DNA of 64,000 nt from Silene latifolia (Eukaryota > Streptophyta > Magnoliopsida > Caryophyllales > Caryophyllaceae): assembly GCF_048544455.1 (NCBI RefSeq), contig NC_133526.1, forward strand, positions 11,114,001 through 11,178,000, given 5' to 3'. Below, piece by piece: positions 33,301-43,679 of this stretch; the stretch's first letter is position 1; every line of letters starts with the position of its first letter. The notes beneath the pieces are model-generated. The model did not search any database and was not told where the DNA came from. It saw nothing but the letters and a program-made list of their open reading frames with translations. A program made the position numbers and the translations under genes.

Positions 33301-34625
33301 ATCTTTAGTAAATTGCAACATATAATCATTATCAGCTGTTAATTGGGAAACAGAGATTAAATTGCAAGTCAAATGAGGAACAAATAAAACCCGTCGCAAG
33401 GTGATAAGAGCATCAATACGAATGGTTCCCATTTTAGAAGCCATAATTCTTTTGCCATTAGGTAACCCCACAGGACGAGGAGGAATGACCATGCTGTCCG
33501 TAAACAAAGAGAAGTCACCTGTGACATGGTTAGACGCGCCGGTATCGACAATCCAAGAAATAGACTTACCCGAAAGACGATCAGGGAGATGATATTAAGT
33601 GCATTAGCATGCACTGTTCCAGCAGCATTAGAAGCCGTAGCAGACCCCGAGCCAGTACCCATTTGACGACCCGAACCCTGCTGTTTGCCGCGGCGTAATT
33701 CGGCTAGGGTGCGTGGCCGACTACCCCACCAGTCCGGAAAATTGCCACTCTTAATAAAGCAAGAGTTCAGATCGTGGCCATAGATGTCACAATGAGAACA
33801 AAATAATTTACGGCGTTCCGCTTTTTCTTTTTCACGTAAAGCTTTCCACTCGGCAGGGGTTCGAGATACACCAGGAACCGCAAATGCAACAACATCCGTC
33901 ACATCCGCTGGGGCATCGTCCTGGAGCAGGCGTTCAGCCTGGAGGGCGGCATGATAGCCACGATTAAGGGATGGCAGCGGGTCAAGTTGGAATTGTTGAT
34001 TACGGAGAGGTCCATACAAGCTACGGTCTAACCCCATAAAAAACTGGTGTAGTCTTTCATTATCGAGTCTTTTAATGGCTTTTGCGGAAATTTCACAAGT
34101 GCATTTACCGCATTCACAGGCAAAAGGAGGTTCATGAACAGAAATTGCATCCCAAAGAGATTTTAATTTGCCATAATCTTGTGTGACAGACATACCTTTC
34201 TTTTGCCGACATTCGCCAAGTTCAGTTTTCAAATTATGAATTGACGTACCATCGACTACAGCAAACCGCTCGGCCAAGTCATTCCACATGACAGATGCAT
34301 CTTCGACATAAGGAACACTTTCGAGGACTGAAGGGTCGATAGTTGCTCGAAGCCATGAGACAATCGTACAGTGGACGACTTCCCATTGCCCTAGGAGAAA
34401 TTCGTCAGTAGGTTTCTTGACCGTGCCGTCACAGAAACCAAATTTTCGACGTGATTTTAATGACATCCGCATTGAGCGGCTCCAATCATCATAATTTCGA
34501 TTATTTAAAAGTATTGTAGACAATTTGAGGCTCGGTAAATCCCCGGATCCGAGATAGAAAGGTGATAGACGGTCGATTTTTGAAACGGAAGTAGTATCCG
34601 TTTGAGGAACGCCTCCACCAGACAT
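30349..34625 (-). pseudogene. copia-2 gag-pol, with two frameshifts and one stop
   Basis: The minus-strand reading order is gag (34625 to about 33600; starts MSGGGVPQTDTT; zinc knuckle CSHCDIYGHDLNSC), protease (DTGASNH near 33550), integrase (HRRLGHPGG, CDVCHLAK, HCDLWGPY, QSDNATEF), reverse transcriptase (YVDDLVIAG near 31290) and RNase H ([21 protein letters not shown]). Breaks are a frameshift near 33590-33605 just before the protease, one near 32700 in the integrase at PTKWSCRT versus PQQNGRVERKH, a TAG at 32616-32618, and a frameshift near 30595 within RNase H. The order is copia-type. The domains are readable but no complete polyprotein can be made. Confidence 0.93.
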
Positions 34626-34684
34626 GGCAAGGAGGAGAAAAAAAATGATGATTTTAATTAGGTTTTAAGTTTGGCTCGATACCA

Positions 34685-34898
34685 TGTTGGAAACGTGAAA
34701 GCAGGAAGAGAATAGAAGGGGAATAGAAGTTGTTATCTTTTATTGATTGGCATGAGTCTATTTATAATACATGTAGGTGATAACCTAATAATTTGTTACC
34801 AAAACAACCTATTAGAATTAAGGAGCAAATCACTCAATAAGAGCTAAATACGGAACAATAATATTGCACATTGACTAGCACAATATTATTGTCTATTA
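34685..34898 (-). repeat. 5' LTR of copia-2
   Basis: It is 214 bp. On the plus strand it starts TGTTGGAAACG and ends GTCTATTA, followed by the TSD gatag (34899-34903). Just left of it, ggctcgataccat (minus strand TGGTATCGAGCC) is a slightly diverged initiator-methionine primer-binding site. Confidence 0.94.
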
Positions 34899-34903
34899 GA
34901 TAG

Positions 34904-35309
34904 CGCATGTTATATAGCGTGCATCAACATATAAAATGTGAAATATTTGGTATTCACTATGATTTAAGGAAAAATAATTATGAAATAGGTAGGCAGTAGT
35001 GAAAAAAAAAGTTGATTAAGTAGGGTAGAAAAGTGATGAAAATTGGCTTCAATAATTCATATTTATATTTGGATTTTCCGGAGGTTCTTCTTTGGAGATA
35101 ATGAGATTAGTTTCTATGCATGTTAAATTTGTTAATTTTAATGTCTTTTAATTAATAAATAACTACACCTATATGAGAAGAGTAAATTAGGTAATTTCGC
35201 ATGCCCTCGCTTCATTTAGCTAATCGTATCATGACCGCAACTATAGATCAATCAATCAAATTCAATTTGAAGAACCGATCTACATTTTATTTTTGTTTCA
35301 AAAAATAGG
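34904..35309. other. Resumed SWEET 3' repeat, then AT-rich spacer
   Basis: 34899-34985 continues the interrupted third unit of the SWEET 3' repeat (catcaacatataaaatgtg...). Past 34985 the DNA is AT-rich with no gene or repeat signature that I can support. Confidence 0.6.
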
Positions 35310-35437
35310 TTAAATGGACTTGATATAAGTTCGATTCCTAACTCTTACGAATGAAAAAATCAAATAAAGTTGGGAGGGGTCAACCTATTAAATTGTCCTC
35401 AGTACTTCGAAGGAGATTGGCCCCGTTGCTGGTAGGT
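35310..35437 (+). repeat. Truncated SINE, related to 56268-56446
   Basis: It includes gttcgattcctaactcttac (B-box and following), ttgggaggggtcaacctatt and agtacttcgaaggagattgg, all shared with the SINE at 56268-56446 in the opposite orientation. The A-box half is missing. Its right edge meets the gggtc repeat at 35438. Confidence 0.6.
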
Positions 35438-35528
35438 AGAGGTGGCAATCGGGTCAGTCGTTTCGGGTTTGGGTCAGGTCTGATCGGGTCAGGTCATATC
35501 GGGTCGTGACTACATTCGGGTCGGTTCG
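35438..35528. repeat. gggtc-rich element, left part (split by LARD-like element)
   Basis: It begins tagaggtggcaatcgggtca, reminiscent of hAT-type termini (GGTGGCAA), and continues in cgggtc/gggtca variants. It resumes at 42681 after the 7.1-kb LTR element, whose TSD gttcg (35524-35528) falls in this sequence. Confidence 0.6.
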
Positions 35529-36887
35529 TGTAATACTCCGTATTTATAAGTCTTGGGGTACTCTATCGAGTAGCCCTTACTCTGTCGAGTAAGGGCAAGT
35601 TGCGAAATAAAATAGTTTCTGACCTGTTGGGTACTCGATCGAGTAGCTGGGGTACTCGATCGAGTAGGGGGGTACTCGATCGAGTACCTTGGGTACTCGA
35701 TCGAGTGTCCGGTTTTACGGGGGAGTTTTCTCGGGTTTTGTTAATTACGCGATTAAGGTATTTAAACCAATTCGTCTTTGTTCTAAATCACTTTTTACAA
35801 AACCTAAAACCTGTTTAAGAGAGAAAGCAACTTGTCTTCTTCCTAACCGCGTTCTTGACAATTCCCGGAGTTCAGACGGTCGGTTTGCATCGTAGTTTGT
35901 GTCGTTGGATTCCTTGCGTCGAGGGTAAGCTTTTAATGTAATTTATATAATGTTTTGTTAAGATTAGTGAAACCCTAATTTAGGAATTTGGGGTTTTTAT
36001 GAATAGTAATTGAATAGTAGTATCTATGTGTTGTATGGTAGGAGGAGAGTTCATAGAAGAGGCGTTTTGAGACAACCGTAGATACCGTCTGCGTGTTGTG
36101 CTATCCGGGTAGGATTTCCTACTCGCATTAGTCCCATAATGGGATATTGGTGATGTCTTTGTAGTTAGTTGATTGATTTACGATGATTGTAATTGTAATT
36201 GTGATTGTGATTGTGGTTGTGTTTGTGATGGTTCTCGAGATGCGTTCTCGGCTGAGTGGGGTCACTTGCGGGAGTGATCTCACGTCCTAGTTTCGCCCTT
36301 CGTGGAACCCGCCACGAAAGGGGATGTGCACATTAATGGGACGGGGTTATCGCTCGTACGATGAGCGGGGCTTAGGTGGGAACGGCTGCGGTCCCCCATC
36401 GCGGTGGCTGTCCAAAGTGGACGGTCGATATTGAGACGATGGGAGTTGGTGGTGTGTGTGTGTGTGTGTGTGTGTGTGATTCAAATTGTCTGTTTATCTT
36501 ATTGTTGATATATGTATTGAATTGTGTGATTAGTATTGACCCCGTTTAAATGTTTTAAAAACTGTGGTGATCCATTCGGGGTGGTGAGCGATTATTGAGC
36601 GTGTGATATGACGCGTATGGGATAGCCGGATGAGTCATCACGTGGCGGTTAGAAGTCTTCCATTTGTGTCGACGAAGTCTAGTAGCTTTGATAGTTTTAG
36701 TCAGAGACCGTATGAGAACCTTGTAATTCCTTTTGTTAGTTTTGGTTTTATAATGTAATCACTTAAACTTATTTAATAAAGTATGTTTCTTCATTGTCTT
36801 ATGATTATCATGCCTCGGGTAACCGAGATGGTGGCATCCTTATACCTGAGTGGTCCTGGTAAGGCACTTGGAGTATGGGGTGTTACA
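35529..36887 (+). repeat. 5' LTR of the LARD-like element
   Basis: It starts TGTAATACTCCG and ends GGTGTTACA. It carries four TACTCGATCGAGTA-type palindromes at 35630-35705, a (GT)n microsatellite at about 36450-36478 and an attgtaattgtgattgtg run. It ends with ggtcctggtaaggcacttgg conserved in all three LTR copies. The right LTR differs mostly by small indels. Confidence 0.93.
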
Positions 36888-36889
36888 AA

Positions 36890-36904
36890 TGGTATCGAGC
36901 GACG
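36890..36904 (+). other. Primer-binding site of the LARD-like element
   Basis: The sequence tggtatcgagcgacg lies two bases inside the LTR. It is a diverged match to the initiator-methionine tRNA 3' end, as used by Del/Tekay chromoviruses. Confidence 0.8.
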
Positions 36905-39900
36905 ATTTTGGAACTCCTTAACAAATGAACATAATGAACATAGGGAGTCTAATAAAATGAACCTGGTGTATGTGTAATGGGAGCCCCGGCTGATGCTAGG
37001 TTTTGGGTGAGTAGGCGCCCTCACTTCAAAATCTTGGCCCCATGATACTTAAGCCAGTCACATGGTATGGGAACGTGGAGTCCGTGGGTATATGTGTGAC
37101 GTGTATGTTAATTGTGTTGTATATGGTTTGTTGAAAGTATGTTGCATGATAGTTGGTTGACATGTTGGTTGGAATCGTTGAAAAAGTATATGAGAATGAT
37201 GAATGATATGGTAGAAAAAGAATGTAGTTCGTATATGATGATGTGTGATGAAGTGGATTTGTAATGTTGTTGTATTAGCAACATGGAAATAGGATTTGTA
37301 GTGTATGGGTGTGGTTTGTGTTATGAAAAGTTATGAAAATTTAAAACATGCGAGTAATACATGATTGAAAGTTGAATGTTATATGAGCATGATAGATGGT
37401 AATGTTTGACTGTTGGTAAGTAGTAACATGAAGAATAGAGGTTCAATGATATGTGTTTTGTATAACGAATTGGATGAAAAGCATGATGGTTGTTTATAAC
37501 GTGGCACTTAATAACACGAAGTAGATTATTTTGTTGATTGTATGAGGAGTCGCGCAGATTTGAATGCGTAGTTGTAATCATAATGTTGAAATAATAATGA
37601 ATGCATAGTACGTTGGGGTATGTGAGATAACATGCGGGTAGTATTCACGAAACTGCATGACTCGATCGAGTGGGTTTGATTCGATCGAGTGGGTACTTGT
37701 CGTTATTTTGACCGAATCGTGTTTACGGGCACTCGATCGAGTACCTCGGGCACTCGATCGAGTATGGGGTCACTCGATCGAGTAAATGGGCTACTCGGTC
37801 GAGTAAGTCGAGATCGAAGGTCTATTTGGGTTCTGAGTCGGGGCACTCGATCGAGCATGTTGGGCACTCGATCGAGTAGCCTCAACTCGATCGAGTAGGT
37901 TCTGTACTCGATCGAGTGGGGTCCGTATCTGTCATATGCGTATTTCGGGTCGTATGTTTGTCTTTTGACATTCGTTGCATATTACGTTTAATTCAAAGGT
38001 GTTGTATTACTTCTTTATGCATTGTTTTACGTATGTGTTGGTCCTGAAGCGTAAGTTACCCAATCTTATGTTGTAAAGAGTGGCACTATGATGAGTATGA
38101 GTTCGGTGGGGAGGACATGAATTATGAGTGATTATGATAGATGGTGGAAAAAGAAAAGGAAGATTGGTATAGTTTATTGAGGCAAGGCGCACGTTTTGCG
38201 GGACGGGATGAGTGATATGATTGTATGTTGAGTAATGTAAAAATAAGTGAATATAGACAAGGGATGATGTGAGTATAATGAACGTGAGAATGAAAAGATT
38301 GAAAGTAAGAATGTGGATGGTGGCAGCTTGAGATGTGTAAAGAGTTAAGGAGGGAAATGGTTAGGAGTCGTGTGGGTTATGGATTTAGGTAGTGAAAGTT
38401 CGTTTAAAGGGGTTGAGAAGAGTAATATATAGTGAACTTTGTGGAGACATGTCGCGAGGTGTATTTATAGACAGTGAGTGAGTTTGGGAGGTTTATTAAA
38501 AGATGAAACTACTGTGTGAGTTCCTTGGGTAATTGGCGGTATGAAAGGAATTTTGATTTCTAGAGATGTAAGAAGGGAGATGCAATTGTTGAACAAGAAC
38601 GTTGATTCTATGGATGTATTAGTGGCAAGGGTGATTGATGACACAATAAGAGAATATTTGTGGTAAGAAAGAGGGAGATGATATCGATATAAAATAATGG
38701 GATTTGAGCTTTGGAGCGATGAGAAGGTAATTGGTGCACAAAAGGGTTAGATAGAAGTAATAAGGAGTTGAGCTATTAAATTGGTATTATTGAGTGTAAA
38801 GAGAAAAGAAGGATAAAAGTAAGCTGAGGAAAATGTTCACCGGAGTTATGTGATGTAAAGGTAAGGAATCATCGAAATGTGTGATAGTATCACGAAGATG
38901 TTAGGCGAAGGTTATATAGGAGTTTCAGGACAACATGAATGATAATGAGTTTCGAGGAATTAAGGAAAGTAAGAAGTTAGAAGAATATCCGCATGATATG
39001 AGATTTTGGTGGAGAAATGGATGATGATTCAATTAAGGAAAATATTGGGAAGAATGTTGAGATAATTTTGTTCATGGATTCGATGTTCGTTGTTTGGGAT
39101 GTTAACCAAAGATAGAAAAGAAATCATGATATTTAGAGATGAGTGAAGAGGTTTGATGTCCGAACAGTGGTAGTGTTATGGTCTTTGACTAGTGGTTAAG
39201 GGAAAATGTATATTAGAAAAGTGGCAATTCTAAAGTGGCTGATTTTGTAAAGACTGAATTGATAAAAGTCTGGTTGTCAGGAAGTATAAGACATAGTCTT
39301 AGGAGGTGGTTTCTCATAATGAGTGTTAGCTGTATGGTTATGTATGGCGAAAGTCTTTGGTGATGCGAAGGAAGAATGTGATGAGGGCATGCGAGTTAAG
39401 CTCGGACAAAAAGTAACCTTTGTTGAGTGGTAACTTACGTGGTCAGGATTGACTAGTTGGTTGTGATTACGGGTCTATGATATGTGTAAATGTTTGTGTG
39501 AGGTTCTGACCTCACAAGAAGTGGTACGGTGTGATAATTATAAAGCTATTTTATGAATGTTCTGTAATATATATATGTTGGACACGGTAGTTTAATTGAA
39601 TGATATCCAAAAAGGTAATAATTTGATTAATTTGACATGGCTAGTTATAATTTTATGTGTATTAATAACACACGTGTATTCCGTGAAATGGTAGAGATGA
39701 TGTTCATGAGATGCTTATCTGTTATTTCATATAATATGTTGCGTTGTGATAGAGTAAAGTGGATTGGAGTAAGTTTCCTTGTCCGAAAGGTTATTTCCGA
39801 GTCAGTATTTATGGAATCGTATGTAGTTGTGATGTCTATCGATGTGGTTGTGGTGCCTCGGGTGGTGATCCGGGCTCGATATTTAGTGTTGTGATGCGGG

Positions 39901-41319
39901 TATTTTCGCACTACGGTGTGGTTTGTTGGTGGCGGCGTTGTGATGCCGTCACCGGTTGTGGTGGAGTAGGCGGGGTGATTATGATTCGAGTTTCGAAAGT
40001 ACATACCGATTATACATGGATTGTTGTTTTGTTTGATGTTGCTCTCTACGAGTTTCGATTTGTCTTTGATAGACGTTGTCTTGCTTATTTATGTTTTCGT
40101 TACTAGGTTAAGTTGGGAATGAGGTAGAGTATGATGTGAAATAGAGTTGTATATGTTTCGTTGTTGTCATGGGATAGTGATAATCTGTTGATGGGACGCG
40201 GTTGTGAGAGGTTGTTACGGTAATGTTGATCTTGTTTTCAGATGAGACATCGGTAGACATGGTAATGGGAAATGATTCGTGGATCATGTGTTGTAATGAG
40301 CTGAAAGCGGCGGGTAGTTCATAATCTTTTGTTGAGACAGTGAGTGTGGGGTGTTGGGAAATTAGTGTCATGTTAAGTTGTGTATGAATTTTGCGGTAAT
40401 GAAAGAAAGAACTTGAGGATCTAGTGTGCGTGTACGTAACGAGTGCGGATCGTGAGTTATGCTTCGGAAGATAAGTGCTTTACATAGCGAGGTATCTTTG
40501 GTTTGCGGTGATAATGGAGAGTTAGTATGGTGATTTTGCTACGAGCCTTATGGTATAGGTTAGGGGTGTGCGATTGATTTGAAGTATGAGAACTGTTGAA
40601 GTAAGAGAGCCTTGAGAAATAGGAGTGATTATGGAAATGAGGTTATAGGCGATTATCTTTGACATAGGGTGGTGATGAGGATAATGAGATAATATAGCTA
40701 AGGGTTTAGTATTAGCGAGTTACGAGGACGTAACATTTGTCTTAAGAGGAGTAGGATGCAATAAAAGAGAGTTTCATGGTGGTGCATGCGGTAATATAAT
40801 TGGAAGTAGAGTGTTAGCGTAGCGTAAAGGAGGGATTTGTTTTGTGGACAATACTTATAAAAGGGCCATGGCCGTGCTCGTAGTAGTGTGATGCTTTAGA
40901 GTGGGGGAATATTTTATATAATGTTAACAATTGGAGGATGATGTTATGAGTGTGAGTAAACTTCGAGGACGAAGTTCCTTTTAAGGGTGGTGGAATGTAA
41001 CATTCCGTTTGATGTCTATGAGTGTCTTGGTATTGGATTTGATAGTTGATGATATTATGGAGCTAGCAGCATTAGAGGATGGTAGTTGATTATGTGTGGA
41101 GTTGGTGTCGTGAAAGATATATATGTGGTAGATACGATATAGTGAGTCATGTTGTGGAAGTAAACATAGCTTTGTAGAATGGGGTTAAGAGTTCATGTTC
41201 TATGTTCGGTCGAGTTCTTGAGTCCTTAGCTAAGTTGTTGTGTCTTGGTCGAGTCTATATGGTTGTTTTTATGTATGGGTTGAACTTCGGGGACGAAGTT
41301 CCTTTTAAGGAGGGAAGAC
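36905..41319 (+). other. Non-coding interior of the LARD-like element
   Basis: This 4.4-kb region has no credible protein. ORFs up to 119 codons on both strands do not match gag, protease, RT or IN and have low-complexity composition. It is strongly G/T/A-biased on the plus strand (few C), as expected of a long non-coding RNA template, and contains ten CGATCGA palindromes between 37655 and 37920. The 3' end holds two ggacgaagttccttttaagg blocks. Confidence 0.75.
37655..37920 (+). repeat. Cluster of ten ACTCGATCGAGT-type palindromes
   Basis: Ten 12-14 bp palindromes, from gactcgatcgagtggg at 37660 to tactcgatcgagtggg near 37907, are spaced 17-35 bp apart in the interior; one or two carry a mismatch (actcggtcgagta). 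The same palindrome occurs four times in each LTR and in the solo LTR. Confidence 0.93.
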
Positions 41320-42675
41320 CGTAATACTCCGTATTTATAAGTCTTGGGGTACTCTATCGAGTAGCCCTTACTCTGTCAGTAAGGGCAAGTTGCGAAATAA
41401 AATAGTTTCTGACTGTTGGGTACTCGATCGAGTAGCTGGGGTACTCGATCGAGTAAGAGGGGTACTCGATCGAGTACCTTGGGTACTCGATCGAGTGTCC
41501 GGTTTTACGGGGAGTTTTCTCGGGTTTTGTTAATTACGCGATTAAGGTATTTAAACCAATTCGTCTTTGTTCTAAATCACTTTTTACAAAACCTAAAACC
41601 TGTTTAAGAGAGAAAGCAACTTGTCTTCTTCCTAACCGCGTTCTTGACAATTCCGGAGTTCGGACGGTCGGTTTGCATCGTAGTTTGTGTCGTTGGATTC
41701 CTTGCGTCGAGGGTAAGCTTTTAATGTAATTTATATAATGTTTTGTTAAGATTAGTGAAACCCTAATTTAGGAATTGGGGGTTTTTATGAATAGTAATTG
41801 AATAGTAGTATCTATGTGTTGTATGGTAGGAGGAGAGTTCATAGAAGAGGCGTTTTGAGACAAAGTAGATACCGTCTGCGTGTTGTGCTATCCGGTAGGA
41901 TTTCCTACTCGCATTAGTCCCATAATGGGATATTGGTGATGTCTTTGTAGTTAGTTGATTGATTTACGATGATTGTAATTGTAATTGTGATTGTGATTGT
42001 GGTTGTGTTTGTGATGGTTCTCGAGATGCGTTCTCGGTTCTCGGCCGTGGGGTCACTTGGGAGTGATCTCACGCCCTAGTTTCGCCCTTCGTGGAACCCG
42101 CCACGAAAGGGGATGTGCACATTAATGGGACGGGGTTATCGCTCGTACGATGAGCGGGGCTTAGGTGGAACGGCTGCGGTCCCCCATCGCGTGGCGGGTC
42201 CAAAGTGGACGATCGATGTGAGACGATGGGAGTTGGTGGTGTGTGTGTGTGTGTGTGTGTGACAGTTCAATTTATCTGTTATCTTATTGTTGATATATGT
42301 ATTGAATTGTGTGATTAGTACGACCCCGTTTAAATGTTTTAAAAACTCGTGGTGATCCATTCGGGGTGGTGAGCGATTATTGAGCAGTGTGATATGACGC
42401 GTATGGGATAGCCGGGATGAGTCATCACGTGGCGCTTAGAAGTCTTCCGCCGTGTCGACGAAGTCTAGTAGCTTTGATAGTTTTAGTCAGTAGACCGTAT
42501 GAGAACCTTGTAATTCCTTTTGTTAGTTTTGGTTTTATAATGTAATCACTTAAACTTATTTAATAAAGTATGTTTCTTCATTGTCTTATGATTATCATGC
42601 CTCGGGTAACCGAGATGGTGGCATCCTTATACCTGAGTGGTCCTGGTAAGGCACTTGGAGTATGGGGGTGTTACA
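41320..42675 (+). repeat. 3' LTR of the LARD-like element
   Basis: It is 1356 bp and pairs with 35529-36887; its first base is C instead of T (the end reads ccgtaatactcc). Four palindromes lie near 41420-41500 and a (GT)n tract near 42238. It ends gggtgttaca followed by the TSD gttcg. Confidence 0.93.
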
Positions 42676-42680
42676 GTTCG

Positions 42681-42900
42681 GGTCACTTATGGGTCGGGTT
42701 TGTCGGATCATTTGATAGCTCGGTTTCGGGTCGGGTCATTCATATAAAGTCGTGAGGTCGGGTTTTGGCTGGGCCGAGTCATCATCGGGTCTTTTTTTAC
42801 TAGGTTTGTTATTGAGTCGAGTCACTATCGGGTCGGGTCACAATCATGTCGGGTCGGATCATTTTGTGTTTGTGATAGGTTTTGCCTTGTTTCCTTCCTC
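42681..42900. repeat. gggtc-rich element, right part
   Basis: It continues the interrupted repeat (ggtcacttatgggtcgggtt ... actatcgggtcgggtcacaa) and fades out near 42860. It is part of the dispersed gggtc family also seen at 658-1420. Confidence 0.6.
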
Positions 42901-43679
42901 AATTCATTATCGAGTCAATTTTCTGATTATTTAACTAGCTGGAGTGTTGATACCCGGATCAAGCTAAGGCGGTGGCGTATTTTTGATGATATGACAACCT
43001 AAATAAGGTCTTAAAAGATGATGCAACAGTTATACAATGTATTAAAGACGTTAAAACGCGATTTTGGCCCATAAACGACATTATGACATGTTATTGGTTG
43101 ATTGACGACATTGTAATGAGACGGGAAGTAATTAAATGTGGTATTTAGTATCAAGGACTGTTAATAAGTTGTCTTGGATGGTCGTATAGGGCATACGAGT
43201 CAGAAGTATTTTCAGAATGTAACGTTTAATATCGAAAGAGTTCTTTGCATGACCTTGTAGTTCAAAGTTAGGACTTCAAGGTGAGATTATGTAATTGCTA
43301 ATATATGACGAAGAATAAATACGTTTGTTGACTATTTGTTTGTTTCGGTACTTAATCGTATTGCAAACATATTAAAACAGTAGTTTGAATATATAAAATT
43401 TAAATTTTGTGTATTTAGTAATTAAGATGTATTTGAGTTTCAATAAACTGAAATTTGAATTTTCAAAGTTGGCACTAAGGTAGTGAATTGAATTTCAAGC
43501 ATTGGTGCCAAGTGAAAATTGAATATTCGTCTTGAAATTATGTCAAAATTGAAATTCGTCTTGGCTCCAATTCTAATTTTCAAATATTTTAAATATTTGA
43601 TGTTGGTGCCAAGTTTGAAATTCAACTTTAATGTTAATTTTTATCTACTATTCCTTTTTTTTTTGTCTGGTCTCATTAA
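42901..43679. other. AT-rich spacer with repeated ttggtgccaag
   Basis: No gene is supported. Between about 43460 and 43610 the motif ttggtgccaag (and its inverted form cttggctccaa) recurs three to four times with gaatttgaaattttcaa-type DNA between. The ORFs of 60-70 codons are of this repeat. Confidence 0.45.

Larger units (their letters stand above)
18942..34898 (-). mobile_element. Ty1/copia element copia-2, interrupted by a Tat gypsy element
   Basis: The 5-bp TSD gatag at 18937-18941 and 34899-34903 brackets the element. Its right (5') LTR is 34685-34898. Its left (3') LTR is split into 18942-19071 and 30279-30341 by the 11.2-kb Tat element. Removing the Tat element and one cactc copy leaves a copia of about 4.8 kb, with PBS, gag, PR, IN, RT, RH and polypurine tract all in order. 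LTR differences are few, but the left LTR lacks about 21 terminal bases, and the ORF is broken in several places. It sits directly 3' of SWEET. Confidence 0.95.
35529..42675 (+). mobile_element. Large non-autonomous LTR element (LARD-like), Tekay/Del-type ends, no coding capacity
   Basis: Two LTRs of about 1.36 kb (35529-36887 and 41320-42675) bracket a 4.4-kb internal region, with perfect TSD gttcg at 35524-35528 and 42676-42680. A primer-binding site (tggtatcgagcgacg, 36890-36904) and a purine-rich 3' tract (ccttttaaggagggaagacc) place it on the plus strand. The tract 'aacttcg(a/g)ggacgaagttccttttaagg' just before the right LTR (twice, near 40970 and 41283) is typical of Tekay/Del chromoviruses. 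No gag, RT or integrase can be read in any frame, so it must rely on a partner. A solo LTR of the family lies at 48389-49731. Confidence 0.93.

Noticed and set aside
35600-35895. ORFs with GTRSS repeats (also 37689-37898, 41416-41607, 49331-49675)
   Set aside because: They are translations of the TACTCGATCGAGTA palindromes and not proteins.
37655-37920. CRISPR-like array
   Set aside because: The palindromes are short, the spacers are irregular and the host is a plant; it is a repeat within an LTR element.
39637-40106. ORFs of 85-119 codons in the LARD-like interior, including the antisense one
   Set aside because: They have low complexity, no conserved domain and overlapping opposite-strand frames; the C-poor strand bias favours long antisense ORFs by chance.
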